DNA of 64,000 nt, taken from the NCBI RefSeq assembly GCF_027307225.1, contig NZ_DAHUXJ010000009.1, positions 19,916-83,915 of the forward strand, written 5' to 3'. Each line of letters opens with the position of its first letter. Position 1 is the first letter of the stretch. The notes below the pieces were generated by a model. That model made no database searches. It saw nothing but the letters and a program-made list of their open reading frames with translations, and had not been told where the DNA came from. This DNA is from Bradyrhizobium sp. GTDB lineage: Bacteria; Pseudomonadota; Alphaproteobacteria; Rhizobiales; Xanthobacteraceae. This document shows positions 1 to 8,696 of this stretch, in pieces. The position numbers and the translations under genes were made by a program.

Positions 1-1
1 G

Positions 2-244
2 CTTATCGACGAGCGCGCTCCGGATTTCGCGCTGCTGGATATAGGCCTTGTGCGCGAGAACAGTCTCGCAGTCGCCGAGCGGCTGGAGACGCTGGGTATC
101 CCCTTTGCTTTTGTCAGCGGATATGATGGCGAGGCCGCGTTGAGCGGCGCGTTTTCGCAGAGGCCGAGGTTGCCGAAGCCCTGCACGACCGATGCGCTCG
201 AAGCAATGTTGAAACGCGCCGCCGCCGGTCGCGCCGCGCGCTAG
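2..244 (+). CDS. Response regulator receiver domain, C-terminal part (5' end outside window)
   Basis: The frame is open from base 2 and ends at TAG 242-244. The encoded segment has a beta-strand ending ALLDIGL, the usual surroundings of the phospho-acceptor Asp, then FAFVSGYDG where receiver domains carry the conserved Ser/Thr, then LPKPC with the conserved Lys-Pro, and a final amphipathic helix. This is the second half of a CheY-like receiver. No output domain follows, so it is either a stand-alone receiver or the C-terminal receiver of a hybrid kinase; the missing N-terminus prevents a choice. The stop codon lies in a CTAG that begins a fossil twin-hairpin arm. Confidence 0.75.
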   Translation, partial: LIDERAPDFALLDIGLVRENSLAVAERLETLGIPFAFVSGYDGEAALSGAFSQRPRLPKPCTTDALEAMLKRAAAGRAAR

Positions 245-270
245 CGCTCCTTTGATTCCGAAGTTCGCAT
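241..270 (+). repeat. Fossil left arm of a twin-hairpin element (AGTTC type)
   Basis: CTAG is followed by GCTCCTTTGATTCCGAAG and TTCGCATC. This matches the left arm of the second hairpin in the intact units at 7538-7613 and 56841-56915, including the TTT bulge. I find no matching right arm downstream, so only half of one hairpin remains. Its CTAG supplies the TAG stop of the response-regulator gene. Confidence 0.75.
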
Positions 271-306
271 CGGAGGGGCCGGTTGATCCGGCGATCGTTC
301 CACTGG

Positions 307-924
307 ATGATGGCGGAGCCAGTCTCAACGCGAAAGGCCAGTATCGTGCCGCGCTCCATCACCAGCGTCGCCGTTTTCTGCGGCTCCAACTTCGGCAACA
401 CCGACGCCTATGCCGATGGCGCGCGCCGTCTCGGCCGCGCCTTGGTTGATGCGGGAATTACGCTGGTCTATGGCGGGACGACGAAGGGGCTGATGGGAGT
501 CCTCGCAGATAGCCTGATTGGCGCCGGCGGTACCGCGCACGGCGTGATCACCGAACAACTGCGCCAGCGCGGCCATACGCATCCGGGTCTTCACCACACC
601 GAAATCGTCGCATCCTTGCGAATCCGAAAGCAGCGGATGGTCGAACTCGCTGACGCCTTCATCGCCATGCCCGGCGGCATCGGGACGATGGAAGAGATGA
701 TGGAAGTCTGGACCATGAACCAGCTTGCGGAGATCGACAAACCGCTTGGTCTCTTGAACATCTCCGATTTCTACCGTCCGTTTCTCGTCTTCATCGATCA
801 CATCGTGGCTTGCGAGTTTCTGCCGCCCGAGCATCGGCATTCGATCTGCGTGGATGCCGATCCGGCCGTGCTGATCGACCAGCTGCGCCACTTCGTTCCG
901 ACCAAAGTGGCGAAGTGGCTGTGA
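307..924 (+). CDS. LOG-family (TIGR00730) Rossmann-fold protein, probable cytokinin riboside 5'-monophosphate phosphoribohydrolase
   Basis: The protein carries the family signature PGGIGTMEEMMEVWTMNQ in its middle, an N-terminal VAVFCGSNFG strand and a GGTTKGLMG loop. These define the LOG / lysine-decarboxylase-like family, which hydrolyses the N-glycosidic bond of nucleoside monophosphates (cytokinin-activating in plants; also an AMP or pyrimidine nucleosidase in bacteria). From ATG 307 it has about 205 residues, near the usual 190-210. A TTG at 283 would extend it but lies just after the fossil repeat arm and lacks a ribosome-binding site. ATG 310 is also possible. The gene is probably monocistronic, since the next gene is on the other strand. 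Confidence 0.88.
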   Translation: MMAEPVSTRKASIVPRSITSVAVFCGSNFGNTDAYADGARRLGRALVDAGITLVYGGTTKGLMGVLADSLIGAGGTAHGVITEQLRQRGHTHPGLHHTEIVASLRIRKQRMVELADAFIAMPGGIGTMEEMMEVWTMNQLAEIDKPLGLLNISDFYRPFLVFIDHIVACEFLPPEHRHSICVDADPAVLIDQLRHFVPTKVAKWL

Positions 925-928
925 GACG

Positions 929-960
929 AAAAAAACCGGCTGGCGCGCGGCCTGCCGGTT
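929..960 (-). terminator. Rho-independent terminator reading leftward
   Basis: The stem is AACCGGC (934-940) pairing with GCCGGTT (954-960). On the minus strand it is followed by a run of seven T (complement of 929-935). It fits the end of the small exported-protein gene at 990-1259. Confidence 0.75.
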
Positions 961-989
961 GGTTTCAGTAGAGGATTGATCTTTTTAGC

Positions 990-1259
990 TCAGTCCGATG
1001 GACGGATATTCGGATCGATGCCACCCGTTCTCGAATGATCGAAGATCGGCTCCGGGACCCAACTGTCACCATAGAGGAAGGAATCAACCGCCGGCCCCTG
1101 ATTGTAAGCGCCGCGAAAGGCATGCATTCGGGTGGCGGGTCCTCGGTAGGTGGGGCCATAATAGCCCGGACCATATACGCGTTCGTACTGGGCGTAGGCC
1201 GGAGCTGCCAGCGTCATGGCCAACGCCGCCAGCGCCGGGATCACAAGCGTGAATCGCAT
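990..1259 (-). CDS. Small exported hypothetical protein
   Basis: The 89-residue product starts with a clear Sec signal peptide (MRFTLVIPALAALAMTLAAP) with a probable cleavage after AYA. The mature part is short, tyrosine/glycine-rich near its start (ERVYGPGYYGPTYRG) and has no domain I recognise. Such small YGP-rich periplasmic proteins are common in Bradyrhizobiaceae. The gene has its own terminator at 929-960 and is probably a single-gene unit. Function unknown. Confidence 0.7.
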   Translation of the reverse strand: MRFTLVIPALAALAMTLAAPAYAQYERVYGPGYYGPTYRGPATRMHAFRGAYNQGPAVDSFLYGDSWVPEPIFDHSRTGGIDPNIRPSD

Positions 1260-1356
1260 GGTGCTCTCCTCATTTCAAACATGAGGAAGAAACCGAGCCG
1301 GTTTGAGGTCGTTCCGGCTGCGGCAATTGGTGCCACGCACCTTGCCGTGACGAACA

Positions 1357-2760
1357 CTAGGTTCCGGTCACCCGCAGTGCGGAGCTTGCCCGTTGCAGGT
1401 TCTGCGCCAGGTTCGTGAGCAGCGCGCGGCGGTCGGCTACCGCGTGATGGAATTGTCCGAGCGCGATGTTGAGCGAGGTCAACACGCCTTCCTCGATGAC
1501 GCCATGGTCGAAGCTCCGCAGCGTTTCGCGCAGGATCTCGTCGGCTTCCGACTGCATGCGGTCGAGTTCTTCGGTGGAATCGGTGCGTCGTGCCGCCGCG
1601 ATCATGTCGAGCAGCCGTTCGCGAAGCGACGAGCTGTTGCCGCGTTCATCCTTCTTCAGGTGGCCGGCGAACCATGCACCGACCGAGCCCATCGCCGACA
1701 TGGCCATAAGGCCCCACCAGATGAAGTCGCTATAGCGGTCGAGGAAGGTCTTTTCCTCACCGTCGACAAAGGCCGCCGCACCCGGATGCACGGGGATGAA
1801 TGCATCCTTGTCGGTATCCGGTGTCTCGATCTTCGCGGCCAGCGGAAACTCGTTCATTACGGTCTGGCGGATGGCAAACAGCTGTCGCGTAAAGGCGGCC
1901 ACCGTCGCGTCCGAGAGATCCTTGCGCGCGACGATATGGTGCGAGAAGCTGATCGTCTTGACCTCTTCCTCGGGGCGATCCGGCGAGCCGCCAAAGGCGC
2001 CGGCCGGAATCTCGGAGGCTTCATACATCGGATGATTTTGCGCGATCGCTTCGGCCGAATCGATGGCAAGGAACGTCGGCGGCTTGCCGTCGTGTGTTGA
2101 CGCCGCAATCGCCTCTGACGTGATCTTGCTGTTGACCGGTCCCGCGGCGAGATAGGCGTCCGCCTTGTGGTTGCGGATCGCGTCAACCGACTCGGTGATC
2201 GGGAACTGGACGACATCGATCTTGCCGGGCTCGATGCCATATTGCTGCAGGATCACTTTGAGCAGATCGACATTGGCAGGCGTACGGCCGATGACGCCGA
2301 TGCGGCGCCCGGCCAGCTGCGCAATCCTGGTGATCTTCGCCCCCGCTTTCTTGCCCTTCATGGGGGCTGGCACCCACAGCACGACGACATTCTTGCGCAG
2401 CGTCGCCACGGCCTGCGCATTTTTCGGCACGCTCAGGTCGCCGCGAATGATCGCAAGGTCGGCGCGTCCTTCCGCGATCATCTGTGCGCTGGCGGTGGCA
2501 CCTTCGGTCTGGATCGGCCGCAGGCGAATCCGGCCATGAGATGTCAGGAAGGCCTGGCTCAAGCCCTGAACCACCTTGAGGTCGTCACTGTTGGGCGGGC
2601 CAACCGCGATCCGCAGGGCGACCGGCCGCATCGCGTAGTAATAGCTTGCGGCGACGATGCCGATCACGGCAAGAACCCCCGCCAGCACGACCAGCGCAAC
2701 CCGTCTTGCCGAGGAGCGAGTGGAGGAGCTGGCCGGCCCGGTGCCGAGACCGCTTGTCAT
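1357..2760 (-). CDS. TAXI-family TRAP transporter substrate-binding protein with membrane anchors
   Basis: A transmembrane helix near the N-terminus (RVALVVLAGVLAVIGIVAA) is followed by a periplasmic TAXI-type ligand-binding domain (LRIAVGPPNSDDLKVVQGLS; ADLAIIRGD; GRRIGVIGRTPANVDLLKVI). A second helix near the C-terminus (WWGLMAMSAMGSVGAWFAG) precedes a cytoplasmic helical tail with many Glu/Arg. TAXI receptors bind small acids such as glutamate for TRAP symporters, but no DctQ/M permease is nearby, and the double anchor suggests a sensing or partner-docking role (inference). I chose ATG 2760; an upstream in-frame TTG at 2826 would add 22 residues, and neither start has a strong ribosome-binding site. 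Confidence 0.8.
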   Translation of the reverse strand: MTSGLGTGPASSSTRSSARRVALVVLAGVLAVIGIVAASYYYAMRPVALRIAVGPPNSDDLKVVQGLSQAFLTSHGRIRLRPIQTEGATASAQMIAEGRADLAIIRGDLSVPKNAQAVATLRKNVVVLWVPAPMKGKKAGAKITRIAQLAGRRIGVIGRTPANVDLLKVILQQYGIEPGKIDVVQFPITESVDAIRNHKADAYLAAGPVNSKITSEAIAASTHDGKPPTFLAIDSAEAIAQNHPMYEASEIPAGAFGGSPDRPEEEVKTISFSHHIVARKDLSDATVAAFTRQLFAIRQTVMNEFPLAAKIETPDTDKDAFIPVHPGAAAFVDGEEKTFLDRYSDFIWWGLMAMSAMGSVGAWFAGHLKKDERGNSSSLRERLLDMIAAARRTDSTEELDRMQSEADEILRETLRSFDHGVIEEGVLTSLNIALGQFHHAVADRRALLTNLAQNLQRASSALRVTGT

Positions 2761-3032
2761 CGATCTGGAAAGGTTCGGGTCCAAGGGGATTTGCTCGCTC
2801 GGTTCGGCGGGAAGTTTAGCAAACAATAGCGCTTTCTCTTGAGTTACTTCGTCGTGATGGCTACCGGCGCACCCGCTTGGGCAATCCCCTTATGGCCACG
2901 GCACCGACGGGTCAGCTGACCTCATGTCTTTGATTTAACAGCGCCTTTTTCAAGGCGCCGGTTGCCGCTTTTCGAGGATCGGAGCCGGCCGATCGGTGTT
3001 AGATAGTCAGTGGTCCAATGAAGGAGGCGCCC

Positions 3033-3335
3033 GTGGCGGAACGATTGTCGGCTGAAGCTCGGAAATCGGCCCTGAAAGGCTTGTCGGGTTGGAAAGAGGT
3101 CGCGGGACGCGAAGCGATCGAGCGCACCTTCGTATTCAAGGATTTCAACGAGGCGTTCGGCTTCATGAGCCGCGCCGCACTGGTCGCCGAGAAGAACGAC
3201 CATCACCCGGAATGGCGCAACGTCTACAAGACCGTCGAGGTGGTCCTCTCTACCCACGATGCGAATGGCGTGACACAAAACGACATCGATCTCGCCAAGG
3301 CCATGAACGCGATCGCCGGCCAATTGGGCGCCTGA
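3033..3335 (+). CDS. phhB: Pterin-4a-carbinolamine dehydratase
   Basis: The product has the complete family signature: [18 protein letters not shown], then [17 protein letters not shown], containing the His-His-Pro active-site motif. The enzyme dehydrates 4a-hydroxytetrahydropterin, recycling the cofactor of aromatic amino-acid hydroxylases, and can also act as the DCoH-type protein. GTG 3033 is preferred because AAGGAGG sits at 3021-3027 with a 5-base spacer. An upstream ATG at 3018 overlaps that Shine-Dalgarno and is probably not used. The product is about 100 residues, typical for the family. No phenylalanine hydroxylase gene is nearby. Confidence 0.92.
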   Translation: MAERLSAEARKSALKGLSGWKEVAGREAIERTFVFKDFNEAFGFMSRAALVAEKNDHHPEWRNVYKTVEVVLSTHDANGVTQNDIDLAKAMNAIAGQLGA

Positions 3336-3428
3336 CGCCATTTGCCCACCCGACCTCCCCAAGCGGGGAGCTTGCAAGAGTGGCGCGATATCCCCAGCTA
3401 AGCGCGGATATAGCGCGGAGCGCGGGCC

Positions 3429-3803
3429 ATGATTTCGGAACAGACGGCCGGGTTTGAGCCCGCAGACGAACTCACCAAGAATCCCGAGAGCGTTCGCCGG
3501 CGCTTCTGGGCCAAGTTCAAGCGCGTCGCAGCCAGCCTGCCGTTCGCCGAAGATCTGCTCAGCGCCTATTACTGTGCGCTTGATCGCCAGACGCCGCGCC
3601 ATGTTCAGGCCGCGCTGCTAGGCGCCATCGCCTACTTCATCCTGCCGTTCGACTTCATCCCGGACATGCTGCCGGTGCTCGGCTTCACCGACGATGCCGC
3701 CGTGCTCGCCACCGCGATCCGCCTGGTGGCGGCCCACATCACGCCGGAGCATCGCGCCGCCGCGAACGCCGCGCTGAAGCGGACTTTTGAGCCGGGGACC
3801 TGA
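3429..3803 (+). CDS. YkvA-family (DUF1232) membrane protein
   Basis: The 124-residue protein has the DUF1232 core YFILPFDFIPDMLPVLGF followed by TDDAAVLATAIRL, that is, the P-x-D-x-IPD-x-x-P-x-x-G-x-x-DD signature. One hydrophobic helix precedes the motif. The molecular function of the family is unknown; members are thought to be membrane-associated. Only 6 bases separate its stop from the GTG of the cyclase gene, so the two are probably co-transcribed and translationally coupled. Confidence 0.85.
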   Translation: MISEQTAGFEPADELTKNPESVRRRFWAKFKRVAASLPFAEDLLSAYYCALDRQTPRHVQAALLGAIAYFILPFDFIPDMLPVLGFTDDAAVLATAIRLVAAHITPEHRAAANAALKRTFEPGT

Positions 3804-3809
3804 CTGCTG

Positions 3810-5003
3810 GTGGCGCCGACCGACCAGGACCAAACCGATCCGGTCATTCACTGGCTGATGACGGGCGCGCGCCAGCGCACCGACCCGAGCGAATTCCTCG
3901 ACGCCTTTGCGCAGGCCTTGCGGGCGGCCGGCGTCGATGTCGCGCGCATCACCACCGGGGTGCCCATCCTGCATCCGCAGATTTTTTCGTTCAGCGGGCT
4001 CTGGCAACTCGGCAAGGGCACGACAGAGCGCCTCTACCGCGCCAATGCGCAGGCGAACGCGATCATGGCCAACAGCCCGATCCGGCTCGCCTATGAAGGC
4101 AAGGGGCCCGTTCGCTTCGATCTGATGGCGCCGCCGCAGCCTGGCGAATTCGACATTCTCGGTGAGCTGCGCGGCGAAAATTACACGGATTATGTCGTCC
4201 ATTCAGTGCCCTTTGCCGACGGCAGCTACAAAGCACTGTCTTTCGCCACCAAATGCGCCGGCGGGTTCGGCGACCGCGAGGTCGCATTGTTTGCGGCCGT
4301 GATCCCGGCAGTCGCGTTCAATCTCGAGGTCCAGGCGTGGCGGCGCACCGCGCGCACACTGCTCGATACCTATGTCGGGCGGCAATCCGGACGCCGCGTG
4401 CTGGAAGGTCAGATCCAGCGCGGCGCCGGCGAAACCATCCGCGCGGTCATCTGGCTTTGCGATCTGCGCGGGTTCACCAGCCTTTCCGAGACGCTGCCGC
4501 GCGATGCCTTGATCGACCTTCTCAACAGCTATTTCGGACCGATGTGCGATGCGGTCGCCGCGCAAGGCGGGGAAGTCCTGAAATTCATCGGCGATGCGAT
4601 GCTGGCGATCTTCCCGATTTCCCAGGACGCCGCGGCCGCGCAAATCTGTCTGGCGGCGCTAGCGGCGGCCGAATGCGCGCGATCGGCGTTATCAGAGGAA
4701 AACGGCCGGCGCCGCAACGAGGGCCTGCCGCAAATCGAATATGGCCTCGCCCTGCATGTCGGTGGCGTCATGTACGGCAATATCGGCAGCGATACCCGCC
4801 TCGATTTCACGGTTATCGGTCCTGCGGTCAATCTGACCGCACGCATTGAATCGATGTGCCGGCAATTGAGCCGCTCGCTATTGCTGTCGTCCGATTTCGT
4901 CGCGACAGGGGGCATCGCCGCAAAATCGCTCGGGCGTCATCCGCTCAAGGGCGTCGCCGCCGATCAGGAGATCTTTGAGCCTTTCGCAAGGCCGGTCGGG
5001 TGA
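3810..5003 (+). CDS. Class III adenylate/guanylate cyclase
   Basis: The 397-residue protein has an N-terminal region of about 200 residues without a recognised sensor, then a class III cyclase catalytic domain. Visible catalytic elements are the first metal Asp in VIWLCDLRGFTSLSE (about D218), GGEVLKFIGDAMLAIFP with substrate-selecting Lys (about K258) and second metal Asp (about D262), and LDFTVIGPAVNLTARIES with the Asp and transition-state Asn/Arg. The Lys/Asp pair predicts ATP as substrate, so cAMP synthesis is likely. No transmembrane segment is evident, so it should be cytosolic. GTG start. It follows the DUF1232 gene closely and is followed by a strong hairpin terminator. Confidence 0.88.
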   Translation: MAPTDQDQTDPVIHWLMTGARQRTDPSEFLDAFAQALRAAGVDVARITTGVPILHPQIFSFSGLWQLGKGTTERLYRANAQANAIMANSPIRLAYEGKGPVRFDLMAPPQPGEFDILGELRGENYTDYVVHSVPFADGSYKALSFATKCAGGFGDREVALFAAVIPAVAFNLEVQAWRRTARTLLDTYVGRQSGRRVLEGQIQRGAGETIRAVIWLCDLRGFTSLSETLPRDALIDLLNSYFGPMCDAVAAQGGEVLKFIGDAMLAIFPISQDAAAAQICLAALAAAECARSALSEENGRRRNEGLPQIEYGLALHVGGVMYGNIGSDTRLDFTVIGPAVNLTARIESMCRQLSRSLLLSSDFVATGGIAAKSLGRHPLKGVAADQEIFEPFARPVG

Positions 5004-5019
5004 GCCGCTAAAACTGCAA

Positions 5020-5074
5020 GGGCCTGACGCGATGGTCGCGTCAGGCCCCTGGCCGCTCTCCCTGTTTTTCTTTT
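5020..5074 (+). terminator. Intrinsic terminator after the cyclase gene
   Basis: A perfect 12-bp stem (GGGCCTGACGCG at 5020-5031, complement at 5037-5048, 5-base loop) is followed within 16 bases by a T-rich tract (TTTTTCTTTTT). The gap between stem and T-tract is longer than ideal, but the perfect stem between convergent genes supports a terminator. Confidence 0.7.
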
Positions 5075-5086
5075 TAGATCAGAGCG

Positions 5087-6262
5087 TCATCGCGATTTCG
5101 ATGCCGGCGCCTGGGCGCGGGCATTCTGTTCGGCTTCCCAGGTCTTGAACTGCCTGAACAGCGCTTCCTTGTCGGCTTCCGAGGGCATCTTTCCGGCCGC
5201 CGAGCTTTGCTTCAGGAAATCGTCAAACTTGCTGCGAGACAGCGGTTCGATCCCGTGCGTGTCGAGCCATTGCTGGGCATACGGCAAGCGTGTCCAGCCG
5301 GGCAGCGGTGCTGCGAGTGAAACCTCTTTCCATTTCGGATGGAAGGGCGGATGCTGGAACTGCGGGAATTTGGTGAAAAACGCGTCGACGAAATTGGTGA
5401 GCTTGCGGTAGCGGTCGGTGTTGGGCGCCCAGTTATAGGCGGCGAGCAAGGCCGGCACCGCGATGGTGTCCACCGATTCACCCTCGGGGATCAGGTTCGG
5501 ATAATCCTTCGAGGTGAGGGTGGCCGGCAGGTAGTCGCCCTGCAGCGGCCTTTCGTAATCCACCTTCACGAGATGGAAGCGGCCATCGTTCTGGAAGCTC
5601 GAAACCGACTTATAGGGCTTGCCGCCGACGACGATCACGGCATCGACCTCGCCCTTCTTCAGCTTCTCCATCGCGATACGCTGTTCGATGTAGACCCAGT
5701 TGGCCTTCACACCGAGCCGCTCCGCCACCGTCAACACGGTAACAAAGGTGCTGCCGTTCGGCAGGTCGACGCTGACCGTCTTGCCTTCAAGGTCCCTCAG
5801 GGTCTTGATCGACTTCGGCGCGAGGATCTGCATTTCCTCGTTGTAGAGCTTGGTCACATAGGTGAACTGCTTCTTGATGTCCTTCGCAAAGCCCTTGCGC
5901 TCGAGATAATCGAGCGTGTCGGCGCGCACGATGCCGATGTCGACGCCCTGCAGGAACAGGATGTCGGCGACGCTCTGGACGGAGCCGCGCCCGACGATCG
6001 GAAGTACGCGTAACTTGTTTCCGTCGTCGAGCACGGAGGCGAGGTCGGCGCCAATTTGCACATAGGTGCCGCCGATCGTGCCGGTGATCAGTGTCACCGT
6101 ATTGGCATTCAACGCTTGCTTGGTTGAAGCGGAGCCGAATTGAAAGATGGCCTTGAGGCTGTCAGAGACCTTGGCGGGATCAACCCCGCCTTCTTCCGCG
6201 CGCGCCGCGAAGCCGAGCGCCAGCATCGTGGCAACGAGTGCCAAACCAATCAAACGTCGCAT
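5087..6262 (-). CDS. TAXI-family TRAP transporter solute receptor, exported
   Basis: A Sec signal peptide (MRRLIGLALVATMLALGFAARA, cleavage before EEGG) is followed by a 365-residue TAXI periplasmic binding domain: VTLITGTIGGTYVQIGADLA, VADILFLQGVDIGIVRAD, TLRDLEGKTVSVDLPNGS. The length is normal for the family. It should bind a small organic acid in the periplasm and deliver it to a TRAP permease. No such permease is in the window, so it is an orphan receptor or works with a distant DctM. It lies on the same strand as the Sel1-like gene, 26 bp downstream of it. Confidence 0.87.
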   Translation of the reverse strand: MRRLIGLALVATMLALGFAARAEEGGVDPAKVSDSLKAIFQFGSASTKQALNANTVTLITGTIGGTYVQIGADLASVLDDGNKLRVLPIVGRGSVQSVADILFLQGVDIGIVRADTLDYLERKGFAKDIKKQFTYVTKLYNEEMQILAPKSIKTLRDLEGKTVSVDLPNGSTFVTVLTVAERLGVKANWVYIEQRIAMEKLKKGEVDAVIVVGGKPYKSVSSFQNDGRFHLVKVDYERPLQGDYLPATLTSKDYPNLIPEGESVDTIAVPALLAAYNWAPNTDRYRKLTNFVDAFFTKFPQFQHPPFHPKWKEVSLAAPLPGWTRLPYAQQWLDTHGIEPLSRSKFDDFLKQSSAAGKMPSEADKEALFRQFKTWEAEQNARAQAPASKSR

Positions 6263-6288
6263 TTTTTCCTACCCCTGAATGAAGACGA

Positions 6289-7206
6289 TTATTGCAGTTG
6301 ACTGAGGCGCCGCTGCGCGTCAGGCGAGCCAAGTTGGGCGGCGCGCTGATACCAGTTGCGCGCCATTGCAGGATCCGGAGTGATGTTGCGGATATCCTGC
6401 GCTCCCAGCACGGCGGGGTCGTAGGTCTCGGCCAGCATCATGGCGGCATTCGCATCCTGCCCTTCGGCCGCGCGCTCCAACAGCAGGCGTGCAGGCGAGA
6501 TATCGCCGGTGGCAAGCAAGGCCTTGGCCCGCGTCATCAGGTTGGCGAGTTCGGCGGCATCGATCTGCCTTGCAGGTGCAGCGGCAGGCGCTGCAGCGGT
6601 AGGCGCAACAGGTGCGGTGGTCGCCGTGGGTGCGGCAGTAGCCACCGTGGTCGTCGGCTGCTGGATTTCGGCGGGTGGCAGGCTCTGATGCGCCGTCTTC
6701 AGCGCGAGTGCGATTTCATCGCGTGACGGCACTGGCGCCGCGGTCGCAAGCGCCGGGCCTGCTACCATGGCCGGCGTGCTTGCCAAGGCGGCAGCAGCCG
6801 CCTGGGGCGGCGGTGCTGCCGGTGCGGCGGCCTGGCGGATGTCGGCAGAGCCGATCAGCGAAGCGGTCGCGTTGGCAAAGACCGTGAACGGGTTTTTGAC
6901 GGCGACGAAGGTGGCGATCAGCGCTGCAGCCGCAAAGGCAGCGGTCTTCAGCAGCCGCGAACTCTTCTTCCGCGGCCGTGCAAATTTCGATGACCGCAAG
7001 TCTTCTTCGGAGCCAGACAGAAAGAGTGGAACGGAATCGTCTGGCAGGAATTCATCGCGCGTCGCGACGGATCGCGACGAATGCTGCGACCTCAGCTGCG
7101 AACCCAGATTATCCAGGTCGACGGGTTCTGCGTACCGGTCTTCGTATGAAGTATAGTCCGATTCATACGGAGTGTCGTAAGGACTATACCGGGTCCCCTG
7201 CGCCAT
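6289..7206 (-). CDS. Membrane-anchored protein with Ala/Pro linker and Sel1-like C-terminus
   Basis: The N-terminal 80 residues are Tyr/Ser/Asp-rich and charged. A single transmembrane helix follows (LLKTAAFAAAALIATFVAVK), then a long low-complexity Ala/Pro/Thr linker, then a C-terminal helical part with a Sel1/TPR-like pattern (AKALLATGDISPARLLLERA; NWYQRAAQLGSPDAQRRLSQ). This topology (cytoplasmic tail, linker, periplasmic repeats) suggests an envelope scaffold; no specific function is recognised. ATG 7206 is chosen because GGGAGG lies 7 bases upstream; that Shine-Dalgarno overlaps the alternative ATG at 7221. Confidence 0.72.
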   Translation of the reverse strand: MAQGTRYSPYDTPYESDYTSYEDRYAEPVDLDNLGSQLRSQHSSRSVATRDEFLPDDSVPLFLSGSEEDLRSSKFARPRKKSSRLLKTAAFAAAALIATFVAVKNPFTVFANATASLIGSADIRQAAAPAAPPPQAAAAALASTPAMVAGPALATAAPVPSRDEIALALKTAHQSLPPAEIQQPTTTVATAAPTATTAPVAPTAAAPAAAPARQIDAAELANLMTRAKALLATGDISPARLLLERAAEGQDANAAMMLAETYDPAVLGAQDIRNITPDPAMARNWYQRAAQLGSPDAQRRLSQLQ

Positions 7207-7444
7207 GGTGATGCCTCCCATTATTACGCAACATCGGGCATGCCGGCATCAGTTTATCGGCCCCTGCCCGTTACTGAACGATCTAAAACGCATTTTGAAT
7301 CCGACCAAAAAGCGACGTTCACCGTCTCGATTTAGGAGATATTTTGATTTTATTTAGGCAGCTTTGGGTTGTGTCACCGCGTGGGTCGCGTCTCATCCGG
7401 GGCGCAAATGAGGAGAAGTTGTGGCGTGCCGGCCCAAGGTGACA

Positions 7445-7613
7445 CTAGTGCGGCGGAATTTGAAGTTCCTATCAGTTTTGCCGCGCGTTCGTCATAGGAA
7501 CTTCAAATTCAAAAGCCGCACTAGAAACCTATATTTGCTAGAGCTCCTTTGATTCCGAAGTTCGCGTCAGAAGCCGCCTCAATAGCTTGCGAACTTCGGA
7601 ATCGGAGCTCTAG
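7445..7613 (+). repeat. Twin-hairpin unit 1 (AGTTC type)
   Basis: Hairpin 1 spans 7445-7524. Its core arms contain AATTTGAAGTTCCTATCA and the complement, and an AAAA bulge sits on the 3' arm before GCCGCACTAG. The spacer is the 13 bases at 7525-7537. Hairpin 2 spans 7538-7613 with core TTTGATTCCGAAGTTCGC and complement, feet CTAGAGCTCC / GGAGCTCTAG and a TTT bulge on the 5' arm. Both hairpins end in CTAG. The unit lies in the 515-bp gap between the Sel1-like gene and the MDR gene. The rest of that gap (7207-7444) is AT-richer and presumably holds the promoter of the leftward Sel1-like gene; I see no gene in it. Confidence 0.9.
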
Positions 7614-7721
7614 ATGGCACAGATTGCGGCTACTACGAACCTCAAAGCGCGATCGCGTCATCAAGCATGGTTAATGGCGTCAAGCAGCTGACGTAAATAC
7701 TTGTGGCAAAAATCTGTGGCG

Positions 7722-8696
7722 TCAAGGATGCAGGATCACTTTCCCCATCGCCTTGCGGCCGGCGAGCACTTTCAGCGCGTCGGCGGTCTGCGCCAGCGGG
7801 AAGGTACGATCGACATGAGAGGAGATTTTCCCCTCCGCGGCCCATTGCACGAGCCGCTCCAGGTTGGCGCGGTTCTTGTCTGGATTGATCCTCGCCCAGG
7901 CGCCCCAGAATACGCCTCTGATGTCGCAGCCCTTCAACAGCGCGAGGTTGAGCGGCATTTTCGGAATGTCGCCAGCGGCAAATCCGATCACCAGGAAGCG
8001 GCCCTCCCAGGCGATCGAGCGTAACGCAGTCTCGGCATAGTGGCTGCCGACCGGGTCGAAGATGATGTCGACGCCCTTGCCGCCGGTGAGACGGCGCAGG
8101 CCTTCCTTGAGATCTTCGGTGGCGTAATTCAGGCTGAGCTCGGCGCCATGCGCCTTGGCGAATTCAAGCTTTTCATCGGACGAGGCGCAGGCAATCACCT
8201 TCAGCCCAAGCAGCTTGCCGAGTTCGCATGCGGCGAGCCCGGTGCCGCCGGCCGCGCCCAGTACCGCGAGCGTTTCGCCCGGCTTGGGGCTGGCACGATC
8301 TTCCAGTGCATGCAGCGCGGTGCCGTAAGTGATGATAACACCGGCGGCACGGTCGAAATCGAGGCCGTCCGGAATCTTGACGATCGAAGCCGCCGGCAGC
8401 GCGATTTTTTCCCGCGCGCCGTTATGGCCGCAGGAAGCGATGACGCGATCGCCTGCCTTTAGACCGGTCACGCCGCTGCCGACGTTCTCGATGATACCAG
8501 CCACTTCGGCCGCCGGTGAGAACGGGAAGGGCGGTTTGATCTGATACTTGCCCTGGATCATCAGGAGGTCGAAGAAATTCAGGGCCGCTGCCTTGATCGC
8601 AATCACGGCCTCGCCCGGTCCTGCCACGGGATCGGGCACCTCCGTCAGCACGAGGTCGTCGGGACCGCAATATTGCGAGCAGAGAACAGCTTTCAT
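7722..8696 (-). CDS. Zinc-independent MDR NADPH:quinone oxidoreductase-type protein
   Basis: The 324-residue protein has the MDR fold: N-terminal GroES-like domain (AALNFFDLLMIQGKYQIKPP, the quinone-reductase signature region), then a Rossmann domain with VLGAAGGTGLAACELGKLLG and the NADP-binding CASSDEKLEFAKAHGA. It lacks the Cys/His zinc ligands of alcohol dehydrogenases. Relatives reduce quinones or enoyl-CoA-like substrates with NADPH. It is divergent from an SDR resembling 2,4-dienoyl-CoA reductase (108-bp intergenic), which suggests linked fatty-acid or xenobiotic redox roles (inference). ATG 8696 is preferred over the in-frame GTG 6 bases upstream. Confidence 0.85.
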   Translation of the reverse strand: MKAVLCSQYCGPDDLVLTEVPDPVAGPGEAVIAIKAAALNFFDLLMIQGKYQIKPPFPFSPAAEVAGIIENVGSGVTGLKAGDRVIASCGHNGAREKIALPAASIVKIPDGLDFDRAAGVIITYGTALHALEDRASPKPGETLAVLGAAGGTGLAACELGKLLGLKVIACASSDEKLEFAKAHGAELSLNYATEDLKEGLRRLTGGKGVDIIFDPVGSHYAETALRSIAWEGRFLVIGFAAGDIPKMPLNLALLKGCDIRGVFWGAWARINPDKNRANLERLVQWAAEGKISSHVDRTFPLAQTADALKVLAGRKAMGKVILHP

